Positions 49,142-56,515 of a DNA stretch of 64,000 bases are shown here, piece by piece. This DNA is from Flavobacterium psychrophilum (GTDB taxonomy: Bacteria; Bacteroidota; Bacteroidia; Flavobacteriales; Flavobacteriaceae), in the NCBI GenBank assembly GCA_945860385.1, contig CAMAQD010000004.1, positions 84,961 to 148,960 of the forward strand, in the 5' to 3' direction. Every line of letters starts with the position of its first letter. Position 1 is the stretch's first letter. The translations under genes were made by a program, and so were the position numbers. Under the pieces are notes generated by a model. It was not told the DNA's origin. It ran no database searches and saw nothing but the letters and a program-made list of their open reading frames with translations.

Positions 49142-49208
49142 TTTTTGCCACAGATTCACAGATTTTCTCCAAATTAATCCAAAAAAATCTGTGAATCTGT
49201 GGCAAAAA
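49142..49208 (-). terminator. 25-bp perfect hairpin between ddl and the TMEM175 gene
   Basis: Two 25-base arms (49142-49166 and 49184-49208), perfect reverse complements built on CACAGATTCACAGATT, with a 17-base loop. On the minus strand it directly follows the ddl stop codon and ends in a T run, so it can act as a terminator; the sequence is also of a type repeated in flavobacterial intergenic DNA. Confidence 0.8.
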
Positions 49209-49211
49209 AAA

Positions 49212-50183
49212 TTAATTTAAAGCCAATTCTATAGCATTACTAAACAAATCCTCTAAAGAAATTCCAGCCACTTTGGCTTGTTGTGGAATTAAACTTTCAG
49301 TGGTAAGACCTGGAATAGTGTTCATTTCTAGCATATAAGGTTCGCCGTCCACGAAGATGAATTCGCTTCTGGAAAATCCTTTCATTTTCAAGACTTCATA
49401 AGCGCGTTTGGCTACTTCACTCACTTTTTGGGTCATTTCATCTGAGATTCTGGCCGGGGTAATTTCCTGAGATTTTCCTTGGTATTTGGCTTCATAATCG
49501 AAGAAGTCGTTTTCTGAAACTATTTCGGTTATGGGTAAAACGATTACTGTTCCTTGGTAATTGATAACCCCGACAGAAACCTCGGTTCCATTCAAGAAGC
49601 TTTCGATAATAATTTCATCGTCTTCTTGGTACGCTACTTCAATGGCGATTGGCAATTCATTAGCTGTTTTTACTTTGGAAATTCCAAAACTGGAACCCGA
49701 TTTGTTGGGTTTTACGAAACAAGGTAAACCTACTGCTTTTACGATTTTGTCAGTGTCGATGTGGTCTCCTTTGTTCAAATAATAGGAAGTTGCGGTTTTG
49801 ATTCCGTAAGGTTTCAATACCGAAAGCATATCGCGTTTGTTAAATGTTAATGCGGATTGGTAATAATCGCAGGAAGATTGTGGCATGCCAATCAATTCGA
49901 AATAGGCTTGCATTAAACCATCTTCGCCAGGAGTACCGTGAATGGCGTTGAAAACACAGTCGAAAGTGATTTTTGTTCCATTTACGATAGTCGAAAAATC
50001 GTTTTTATCTATTGGAAATTCAGCGTCTTTGTCGTCAACATAAACCCATTTTTCTTTGAAAATATGAATTCGAAATCCGTTGTATTTGGTTTTGTCCAGA
50101 AATTGGTAAACAACGTTTCCGCTGATTAAGGAGATTTTATATTCGCTTGAATATCCGCCCATTATGATGGCAATGTTTTTCAT
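49212..50183 (-). CDS. ddl: D-alanine--D-alanine ligase
   Basis: Joins two D-Ala for peptidoglycan precursor synthesis using ATP. The 323-residue protein has the ATP-grasp fold: IIMGGYSSEYKISLISG at the N-terminus, NAIHGTPGEDG near residue 79, LPCFVKPNKSGSSFGISKV near residue 153 and the C-terminal MLEMNTIPGLTTESLIPQQA motif. It is divergent from the PASTA-protein gene; its leader contains a 12-bp palindromic repeat. Confidence 0.95.
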   Translation of the reverse strand: MKNIAIIMGGYSSEYKISLISGNVVYQFLDKTKYNGFRIHIFKEKWVYVDDKDAEFPIDKNDFSTIVNGTKITFDCVFNAIHGTPGEDGLMQAYFELIGMPQSSCDYYQSALTFNKRDMLSVLKPYGIKTATSYYLNKGDHIDTDKIVKAVGLPCFVKPNKSGSSFGISKVKTANELPIAIEVAYQEDDEIIIESFLNGTEVSVGVINYQGTVIVLPITEIVSENDFFDYEAKYQGKSQEITPARISDEMTQKVSEVAKRAYEVLKMKGFSRSEFIFVDGEPYMLEMNTIPGLTTESLIPQQAKVAGISLEDLFSNAIELALN

Positions 50184-50192
50184 TTTAAAAGT

Positions 50193-50220
50193 TTAATCGG
50201 TTAACCGTTTAACCGATTAA
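50193..50220. repeat. 12-bp inverted repeat in the ddl leader
   Basis: TTAATCGGTTAA (50193-50204) and TTAACCGATTAA (50209-50220) are perfect reverse complements with a 4-base loop, followed by further GTTTAA-type units to 50236. It lies between the ddl promoter box and the ddl ATG. Confidence 0.65.
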
Positions 50221-50240
50221 TCGTTTAAACGTTTTCAAAA

Positions 50241-50248
50241 CAAAATTA
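50241..50248 (-). promoter_or_regulatory. -7 promoter element of ddl
   Basis: TAATTTTG on the minus strand, 57 bases upstream of the ddl ATG. Confidence 0.45.
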
Positions 50249-50274
50249 GAATTTTTTTTCAAACGAAATAGGTT

Positions 50275-50282
50275 TATCTTTG
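50275..50282 (+). promoter_or_regulatory. -7 promoter element of the PASTA protein gene
   Basis: TATCTTTG fits TAnnTTTG, 20 bases before the ATG at 50303. A GTG that could start the frame earlier begins at the last base of this box. Confidence 0.5.
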
Positions 50283-50302
50283 TGACTTATAAAAATAAAT
50301 TT

Positions 50303-50917
50303 ATGAGTTTAGGTAAATATCTTAGCAGTCGCGTGTTTTTTGGACAAGTAGCAGTCGCTCTTATTATTCTTGCTGTTTTAACCTATTTGTTTATGCATTG
50401 GTTGACTTTTACCACCGATCACGGTCACGAAATCACGGTGCCAAATTTAGCCAAGTTGACCGAGGAGCAAGTAGAAGATAAATTGGACGAACTGGACTTG
50501 GATTATGTGCTGTTGGACAGTGTAGATTATAACAGTGATTTTCCAAAATACAGCGTGGTGGAGCAAGATCCGTTGCCTGGAGCCAAAGTAAAAGAAGGTA
50601 GAAAAGTATATATTAAAATCAATGCTTCGGGATTTTCGTCTGTGCGAATTCCTGATTTAATTGATAAAACCTATCGTGAAGCCGTGCCTACATTAAAGGC
50701 TTTGGGACTTGAAGAAGGAACGATTACGTATATCCCGAATCTTGGGAAAGATATGGTTCTGGAAATGCGTTTCAAAGGAAGAAATGTTAAAGCAGGTGAC
50801 CGCGTTTTGAAAGCTTCTAAAATTGATTTGGTTTTAGGCGATGGTAAGGAAAGTTATGTAGAAGAAGTGGATAGTACAGCCACACAAATAGAAGCCATAC
50901 CAACAAATGAACAATAA
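50303..50917 (+). CDS. PASTA domain membrane protein
   Basis: The 204-residue protein has one N-terminal transmembrane helix (about 14-33) and two periplasmic PASTA domains (about 43-108, VPNLAKLTEEQVEDKLDELD, and 112-185, IPDLIDKTYREAVPTLKALG). PASTA domains bind peptidoglycan precursors or septal proteins. There is no kinase domain. The gene overlaps rluD by 11 bases and is divergent from ddl, so the region links to the cell wall. ATG 50303 is chosen over the GTG at the promoter. Confidence 0.85.
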   Translation: MSLGKYLSSRVFFGQVAVALIILAVLTYLFMHWLTFTTDHGHEITVPNLAKLTEEQVEDKLDELDLDYVLLDSVDYNSDFPKYSVVEQDPLPGAKVKEGRKVYIKINASGFSSVRIPDLIDKTYREAVPTLKALGLEEGTITYIPNLGKDMVLEMRFKGRNVKAGDRVLKASKIDLVLGDGKESYVEEVDSTATQIEAIPTNEQ

Positions 50918-51950
50918 TAGTGAACCTACAGAAGATTTAGAAGACGAATTATTTGAACATTATCGATTTGACGTTCCCAAAGGACAATTGCTTTTGAGAA
51001 TCGACAAATATTTAATGAATATGATTCCGAATGCGACTCGAAATAAAATTCAGAATGCAGCAACGGGCGGTGATATTTATGTGAATGATATTCCCGTAAA
51101 ATCGAATTATAAGGTAAAACCTTTGGATGTGATTCGCATTATGTTATCGCATCCGCCGTTTGAAAACAGGGTTGATCCCGAAGATATTCCATTGAATATA
51201 GTTTATGAAGACGAAGCACTTTTACTCGTAAACAAACCACCCGATTTTGTGGTGCACCCCGGTCATGGTAATTATACTGGAACTTTGGTGAATGCTTTGG
51301 CATTTCATTTTGAGAATTTGCCAATGAACAGCAGCGAACGTCCGGGATTGGTGCATCGAATTGATAAAGATACTTCAGGGCTTTTGGTCATTGCTAAAAC
51401 TGAAGCGGCTATGACGCATCTTGCCAAGCAATTTGAAGCCAAAACTACCGAAAGAGAATACATCGCGCTAGTTTGGGGAAATGTAATTGCAGACGAAGGG
51501 ACGATCGAAGGAAATATAGCCCGTCACGTAAAAGATAGAATGCAAATGGCAGTTTTTGCCGATCCTGAAATTGGAAAACCTGCAGTAACACATTATAAAG
51601 TTTTGGAGCGTTTTGGTTATGTGACGTTGGTTTCTTGTAATTTAGAAACGGGACGGACGCATCAGATTCGAGTTCATATGAAACACATTGGACATCCACT
51701 TTTTAACGATGCTCGCTATGGTGGCGATTTGATTTTGAAAGGAACTACGTTTACCAAATACAAACAATTTATAGAAAACTGTTTCAAAGTGTTGCCACGT
51801 CAGGCTTTGCACGCAAAAACACTTGGTTTTGTGCATCCTACAACTGGAGACTATATGCGTTTTGATACCGAATTACCTCAGGATTTTCAGGATTGTATTG
51901 AAAAATGGAGGGGCTATTCGAAGACACACACTAGCGAAGAAGAGGAATAG
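50907..51950 (+). CDS. rluD: RluD-family 23S rRNA pseudouridine synthase
   Basis: The 347-residue protein has an N-terminal S4 RNA-binding domain (about 18-85) and a RluA/RluD catalytic domain. The domain has the active-site Asp in RPGLVHRIDKDTSGLLVIAK near residue 148, KPPDFVVHPG near residue 111 and GRTHQIRVHMKHIGHPL near residue 248. It probably modifies helix 69 of 23S rRNA, by family analogy. It overlaps the PASTA gene by 11 bases. Confidence 0.92.
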   Translation: MNNNSEPTEDLEDELFEHYRFDVPKGQLLLRIDKYLMNMIPNATRNKIQNAATGGDIYVNDIPVKSNYKVKPLDVIRIMLSHPPFENRVDPEDIPLNIVYEDEALLLVNKPPDFVVHPGHGNYTGTLVNALAFHFENLPMNSSERPGLVHRIDKDTSGLLVIAKTEAAMTHLAKQFEAKTTEREYIALVWGNVIADEGTIEGNIARHVKDRMQMAVFADPEIGKPAVTHYKVLERFGYVTLVSCNLETGRTHQIRVHMKHIGHPLFNDARYGGDLILKGTTFTKYKQFIENCFKVLPRQALHAKTLGFVHPTTGDYMRFDTELPQDFQDCIEKWRGYSKTHTSEEEE

Positions 51951-52172
51951 TTGTTATTGTTGTTTTAGAAATAAGCTAGGAACTTCATCACCTTTTCACT
52001 GCTGCTTAATCTCATTATTTGTTCTGATTTCTATGCCAGATTCGAAAAAAAAATGCATTTAACCATTTTAATGCTTGTGACCTGATATAAATCATTTTTA
52101 TGGATTTTATTTTTTAATACATTTACCGTCGCATTTAGCGTTTGAACATTAAAATTAATTTAAAAATATAGA

Positions 52173-53270
52173 ATGAAAAGAGTATTAGTAGCCACAGGAG
52201 GGGGAGATTGCCCTGGATTAAATGCCGTAATCAGAGCGATTGTAAAAAGAGCCGCACAGGAAAAAGATTGGGAAGTTATAGGAAGTATTCAATCCTTTGA
52301 TGGAATTCTTCGGGAACCAACCGAAATAATGATATTAGACGAAAAAACAGTTGCAGGTATTCACGTAGATGGCGGAACTATAATAGGTACAACCAGTAAA
52401 GGAGGTCCTTTTGCCTGGCCCATAAAAAATCAAGACGGAACTTGGGGAGCTGTGGATCGATCGGATGAAATGATACGCAAATTACAGTACTTAGGAGTTG
52501 ATGCTGTTATTAGTATTGGAGGAGACGGTTCTCAAAGAATTTCACAACAACTTTTTGAAAAAGGATTGAATATTATTGGTGTTCCAAAAACCATTGACAA
52601 TGATTTATCAGCCACCGATTTTACCTTCGGATTTCAAACGGCGGTTCATACTGCTACTGAAGCTGTTGATAAATTAGTAACAACAGCAGCCAGTCACAAT
52701 CGGGTTTTGGTTCTTGAAGTAATGGGTCGAAATGCGGGTTGGATTGCCTTGAATGCTGCCATTGCAGGTGGAGCAGAAGTGTGTCTAATTCCTGAAATTC
52801 CTTATGATATTGAGGCTGTTGCCAAAAAATTGGAAAGCCGTTACAGCAGTAAAGGAAAAGGAAATGCCATTGTGGTAATTGCCGAAGGTGCAATGCCTAA
52901 AGGCGGAACTCTATTATCTGAAAAAAGCGATGAAATTGGGTATGAAAACCTTCGTTTAGGTGGAGTTGCCCGCAAATTAGTAAATGATTTAAAAGCTATT
53001 GGTTTTGAGCCTGATATGCGTGAAACAGTGCTAGGGCATTTACAAAGAGGAGGTAGTCCAATTGCATACGATAGAATTTTGGCTACGCAATTTGGAGTGA
53101 AAGCTTTCGAAATGGTTTTGGAAGGTAAATTTGGTCAAATGGCGGCTTATCGTCATCCGGATATTATCTCGGTTCCATTCAAAGACGCTATCGATAAACC
53201 AAAATTTGTAGATCCAACTTGCGATTTAGTAAAAACCGCTAAAGGTGTTGGAATAGGTTTTGGTGACTAA
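52173..53270 (+). CDS. pfkA: 6-phosphofructokinase, mixed-substrate (group III) type
   Basis: Phosphorylates fructose 6-phosphate in glycolysis. The 365-residue protein has TGGGDCPGLN at residues 8-17, GGDGS at residues 116-120, PKTIDND at residues 138-144 and LGHLQRGG near residue 290. Gly119 (after the GGD) suggests ATP use, whereas Lys139 (PK instead of PG before TIDND) is typical of PPi-dependent and mixed-group enzymes. The phosphoryl donor is therefore uncertain. No operon partner is seen; a GC-rich hairpin follows. Confidence 0.9.
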   Translation: MKRVLVATGGGDCPGLNAVIRAIVKRAAQEKDWEVIGSIQSFDGILREPTEIMILDEKTVAGIHVDGGTIIGTTSKGGPFAWPIKNQDGTWGAVDRSDEMIRKLQYLGVDAVISIGGDGSQRISQQLFEKGLNIIGVPKTIDNDLSATDFTFGFQTAVHTATEAVDKLVTTAASHNRVLVLEVMGRNAGWIALNAAIAGGAEVCLIPEIPYDIEAVAKKLESRYSSKGKGNAIVVIAEGAMPKGGTLLSEKSDEIGYENLRLGGVARKLVNDLKAIGFEPDMRETVLGHLQRGGSPIAYDRILATQFGVKAFEMVLEGKFGQMAAYRHPDIISVPFKDAIDKPKFVDPTCDLVKTAKGVGIGFGD

Positions 53271-53314
53271 TTTTATGCTATAATTTAAACCTTGAACGGG
53301 TTTAAGATTAAAGA

Positions 53315-53336
53315 CAAAGCCCTTTCGGGGGTTTTG
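53315..53336 (+). terminator. Possible terminator after pfkA
   Basis: Stem CAAAGCCC / GGGGTTTTG with a TTTCG loop (53315-53336), 45 bases after the pfkA stop codon; the T tail is short. Confidence 0.5.
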
Positions 53337-53367
53337 ACTGCACTCAAAATTTTAGACAAATTTATAA

Positions 53368-53550
53368 TTAATTTTGATAATAATGAGCTCGATATTTTAT
53401 CGGGCTCATTTTGTTTAAATTTGATTTGATTCTTTCTTTTTTGAAATAATTAATGTATTTATTGATTTCTTGTTCCAATTCTTCTATAGATTTGAATTTT
53501 TGAGTATAAAACATTTCAGATTTTAACATTCCAAATATTGGATGAAGTTC
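53368..53550 (-). pseudogene. IS3-family transposase remnant (C-terminal 60 codons)
   Basis: On the minus strand the bases translate, without a start codon of its own and after an upstream stop, to ELHPIFGMLKSEMFYTQKFK, then SIEELEQEINKYINYFKKER and IKSNLNKMSPIKYRAHYYQN, ending in a stop at 53368. This is the characteristic end of an IS150/IS3-type integrase-like transposase. About 80 percent of the gene is missing. TTGTCTAAAATTTTGAGTGC just beyond it (minus strand) resembles an IS3 terminal repeat. The element is a dead fragment between pfkA and a GNAT gene. Confidence 0.75.
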
Positions 53551-53597
53551 TTACTTGCTTTAACTTCTCAAACATATCAAAATAAACAAAATAAAGC

Positions 53598-54047
53598 TTA
53601 CAATTCCTTCTCAAAACAAACACTATTCTCCACACCTTCATACTTCCCGAAATTCGGAATGATGTTGTACTGATCCTTTTTATAAAGTGCGATAGCTTCG
53701 GGTTGGTTTTTACCGGTTTCTAAAATGCATTTTTTGATGCCCAAGTCTCTACACCAAGTTTCCAATGCTGCCAGAACTGTAGAAGCAATTCCTTGGCCGC
53801 GTTTGTGGAGTGGAACAAACATTCGTTTGACTTCCATAATGTCATTGGAGTACGCTCTTAATGCACCGCAACCAATGGGTTCCTCTTGGTCATAAGCAAC
53901 CACGACATGGTTTAAAGTATTTGTTTTGTTTAATGTAGCATAAAAGGAATGTTCTTCACCGTCACGTTCCTGCAACTCAAGATCCAATAGTTTTACCAAT
54001 TTTTGAAAATTGGGATCGTCAGAATTTGTTCTTTTGATAGTAATCAT
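53598..54047 (-). CDS. GNAT family N-acetyltransferase
   Basis: The 149-residue product has the GNAT acetyl-CoA-binding motif VPLHKRGQGIASTVLAALE near residue 87 (core RGQGIA) and a preceding VVAYDQEEPIGCGALR strand. The substrate is unknown. The ATG at 54047 (MITIKRTNSDD) is chosen; an upstream in-frame extension would overlap the radical SAM gene and has no homology. It starts 20 bases after that gene and is probably cotranscribed with it. Confidence 0.85.
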   Translation of the reverse strand: MITIKRTNSDDPNFQKLVKLLDLELQERDGEEHSFYATLNKTNTLNHVVVAYDQEEPIGCGALRAYSNDIMEVKRMFVPLHKRGQGIASTVLAALETWCRDLGIKKCILETGKNQPEAIALYKKDQYNIIPNFGKYEGVENSVCFEKEL

Positions 54048-54067
54048 AATTGGTTGATTTTGGGTTG

Positions 54068-55018
54068 TTATTTGGTGATATATTTCGAACCTTGTACAAT
54101 TTCCCTGCGTTCGATTTCTTTCTCCATATAGGTTTGAATTTGCGTTTTTTTCAAGCCCCAATTGGGTGCAATCAGCAAATCCCAATCGGAAATTCCAAAT
54201 AAGCGCTGGATGACAATATCTGGACGCAAGAGCGGAATCAATTCACAAAGCAAATCGGTGTACTCTTCCAAAGTGAAGAGCGGGAAAGGATTTTTCTTGT
54301 ATTTGACACCCATAATCGAACCTTCGACGATGTGTAAATGGTGGAATTTCACGAATTTAATCTGCGGAAAACGGTTGATTTCGTGAATGTAATTCAGCAT
54401 CATTTCCCGAGTTTCCCACGGAAAGCCAAAAATAGTATGCACACACAAATCGATGGGGCTGTCTTTCAGCAATTCCACTGCGGCGACAAATTCGGCGTGG
54501 CTGCACCCTCGGTTTATTTGTTCTAAGGTTTCGTCATAAATCGATTCCATTCCCATTTCCAAATCCACGTCAAATCGATTGCAATAGCTTTCTAGTAAAG
54601 CTATTTTTTCGGCATCGATGCAATCTGGTCGTGTTCCCACAGAAAAACCAACAACATCCTCGGTGTTGATGGACAAAGCTTCGTCGTACATTGGTTTTAA
54701 AATAGAAACAGGCGCGTATGTATTGGAATTCGGCTGAAAATAGACAATGAATTTATCGGCTTTGTAGTGGTTTTTGGCGCGTTCCATTCCTTCCTTCAAC
54801 TGCGATTGCATTGTTAGTGAGGTTCTGGAAATTTCGGGTGTAAACGAATCTACATTGCAATAGGTGCAACCGCCGTAGCCCTTGCTTCCATCACGGTTGG
54901 GACAGGAAAAACCACCGTCCACAATGACTTTATAAACGCGTTGGCCGTTATACTTCTCACGCAAATGTGCTCCGTAATTATTGTATCCTTTGATTTCTGG
55001 ATTGAATGTTTTACTCAT
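54068..55018 (-). CDS. TIGR01212 family radical SAM protein (YhcC-like)
   Basis: The 316-residue protein has the radical SAM cluster-binding region at about residues 39-53 (CPNRDGSKGYGGCTYC; three Cys spaced for a [4Fe-4S] cluster). It also has the SVGTRPDCID motif near residue 130 and a C-terminal ELIPLLRPDIVIQRLFG region of the Elp3-like TIGR01212 family. Function unknown, suggested to act on RNA or protein. A TATTTTTG box ends 4 bases before the ATG. Confidence 0.88.
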   Translation of the reverse strand: MSKTFNPEIKGYNNYGAHLREKYNGQRVYKVIVDGGFSCPNRDGSKGYGGCTYCNVDSFTPEISRTSLTMQSQLKEGMERAKNHYKADKFIVYFQPNSNTYAPVSILKPMYDEALSINTEDVVGFSVGTRPDCIDAEKIALLESYCNRFDVDLEMGMESIYDETLEQINRGCSHAEFVAAVELLKDSPIDLCVHTIFGFPWETREMMLNYIHEINRFPQIKFVKFHHLHIVEGSIMGVKYKKNPFPLFTLEEYTDLLCELIPLLRPDIVIQRLFGISDWDLLIAPNWGLKKTQIQTYMEKEIERREIVQGSKYITK

Positions 55019-55044
55019 TCGTCAAAAATACGAAATCCGATGAA

Positions 55045-55584
55045 TTATAAGAAGTTTGATTGATTGATTATTCGGAGTTCCATTAATAAATCGGTTTGTA
55101 CATCGTTGCCCAAAGCGAAGCTATGTTTGTCAAATTCGACAAAATCATTATTACTATAAAATTGGATTGCTTTGTAATTTTTTTCCCAGACACCAAGCCA
55201 AATCGTATCGACTCCAGATTTTTGCCCGATTTTTATGGCTTCGTTGAGTAATAATTGGCCAATTTTTTTTCCATGAAATTTTTTCAAAACATAAATCCTA
55301 TGAATTTCCATGGACTGAGCACTGCGGATTTCGGTTTGAGCGTTTCCAAAATTTAATTTTAAATAAGCAATAGTTTCATCGTCCAGAATGGCGAGATAAA
55401 ATGCCGATTCCGGATTGTTTATTTCTAAGGCTACTTGTTGGGAATTAAAATTTTGCAGAATATAATTGTCCATGTTTTCAGGAGTATTTACCTCTGCAAA
55501 AGTTTCGATAAAAGTTTTTTTACTTATTTCTTTAATGATTTCAAGGTCGGAAATCGTTGCTTTTCTAATGGTAACTGGATTCAT
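55045..55584 (-). CDS. GNAT family N-acetyltransferase
   Basis: The 179-residue product has GNAT motifs IHRIYVLKKFHGKKIGQLLL (acetyl-CoA loop HGKKIG, near residue 90), DTIWLGVWEKNYKAIQFY and a C-terminal NDVQTDLLMEL strand. It resembles spermidine/spermine or amino acid acetyltransferases, but the substrate cannot be assigned. It starts independently of the radical SAM gene. Confidence 0.85.
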   Translation of the reverse strand: MNPVTIRKATISDLEIIKEISKKTFIETFAEVNTPENMDNYILQNFNSQQVALEINNPESAFYLAILDDETIAYLKLNFGNAQTEIRSAQSMEIHRIYVLKKFHGKKIGQLLLNEAIKIGQKSGVDTIWLGVWEKNYKAIQFYSNNDFVEFDKHSFALGNDVQTDLLMELRIINQSNFL

Positions 55585-55671
55585 AAAAAATAGCTTTACT
55601 TAAATTTTAATCTTCTTCAAATATACTACAAATAAATATATCACAATTTTCATTTTCGGTTTTTCAATTTG

Positions 55672-55679
55672 TACTTTTG
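55672..55679 (+). promoter_or_regulatory. -7 promoter element of yaaA
   Basis: TACTTTTG fits TAnnTTTG, 26 bases before the yaaA ATG. No operator for a peroxide regulator was recognised. Confidence 0.45.
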
Positions 55680-55705
55680 AAACTTTCAATCAAGATTTTT
55701 AAATT

Positions 55706-56464
55706 ATGAAAATTGTACTATCGCCAGCTAAATCGCTAAACTTCGAAAAAGCTTTACCAACACCTAATTTTTCGGACTCTTTGTTTCTTAAAGAATCACG
55801 TCTGGTTCACAAGGTGTTGAAGCAAAAATCGCCAAAGGAACTTTCGGAATTAATGGATATTTCAGATAAATTGGCTGATTTAAATTGGCAACGCAACCAA
55901 GATTGGAAAACGCCTTTTTCTCCAGAAAATGCACGTCCCGCTATTTTTGCTTTTGATGGTGATGTTTACACGGGTTTGGATGCCTATTCGATTCCAACGG
56001 ATAAACTAGCTGTTTTGCAAGACCGTTTGCGAATCTTGTCCGGCTTGTACGGACTCTTGAAACCTTTGGACTTAATGCAGGCGTACCGATTGGAAATGGG
56101 AACCAAACTGCCCATTGGCGAAAGCAAAAACTTATATGAATTTTGGAAACCCATTGTTACCAAAGCCTTAAACAAAGAACTCCAAAAAGGGGAGTTGTTT
56201 CTCAATTTGGCAAGTAATGAATATTTTTCAGCTATAGATATCAAAGCGTTAAAAGTTCCTGTAATCACGCCTGAATTCAAGGATTACAAAAACGGAAAGC
56301 TAAAAATAATCAGCTTTTTTGCCAAGAAGGCGAGAGGTTTGATGGTGCGTTATATTATCGATACTAATGCTGAAACTATTGATGATTTGAAAGGTTTCAA
56401 CTATGAAGGTTATCAATTTGACGCCAATTTATCCAAAGGAAATCATTTGGTTTTTACTAGATAG
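55706..56464 (+). CDS. yaaA: Peroxide stress protein YaaA
   Basis: The 252-residue protein is a DUF328/YaaA family member that limits free iron and DNA damage during hydrogen peroxide stress in E. coli. Motifs: MKIVLSPAKSLNFE at the N-terminus, AIFAFDGDVYTGLDA near residue 75, RILSGLYGLLKPLDLMQAYR near residue 111 and a C-terminal SFFAKKARGLMVRY. Standalone gene followed by an intergenic repeat. Confidence 0.95.
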   Translation: MKIVLSPAKSLNFEKALPTPNFSDSLFLKESRLVHKVLKQKSPKELSELMDISDKLADLNWQRNQDWKTPFSPENARPAIFAFDGDVYTGLDAYSIPTDKLAVLQDRLRILSGLYGLLKPLDLMQAYRLEMGTKLPIGESKNLYEFWKPIVTKALNKELQKGELFLNLASNEYFSAIDIKALKVPVITPEFKDYKNGKLKIISFFAKKARGLMVRYIIDTNAETIDDLKGFNYEGYQFDANLSKGNHLVFTR

Positions 56465-56465
56465 T

Positions 56466-56513
56466 TAGCAGGTTGCAGATGGCAGTTAGCAGAAAACTGA
56501 AATCTGCTATCTG
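56466..56513. repeat. CTGCAATCTG-type repeat cluster after yaaA
   Basis: Units GCAGGTTGCAGATGGCAG and GCAGAAAACTGAAATCTGC (56468-56508) resemble those at 45.9 kb and 31.4 kb. Confidence 0.5.
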
Positions 56514-56515
56514 AT

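Noticed and set aside
51951..52172. Possible small gene between rluD and pfkA
   Set aside because: The only frame is a shadow continuing from rluD in another phase; no start or conserved pattern. The gap shows an imperfect TAnnnTTTG only.
54048..54185. N-terminal extension of the GNAT protein at 53598
   Set aside because: It would overlap the radical SAM gene by more than 110 bases and has no GNAT homology; the ATG at 54047 gives a complete domain.
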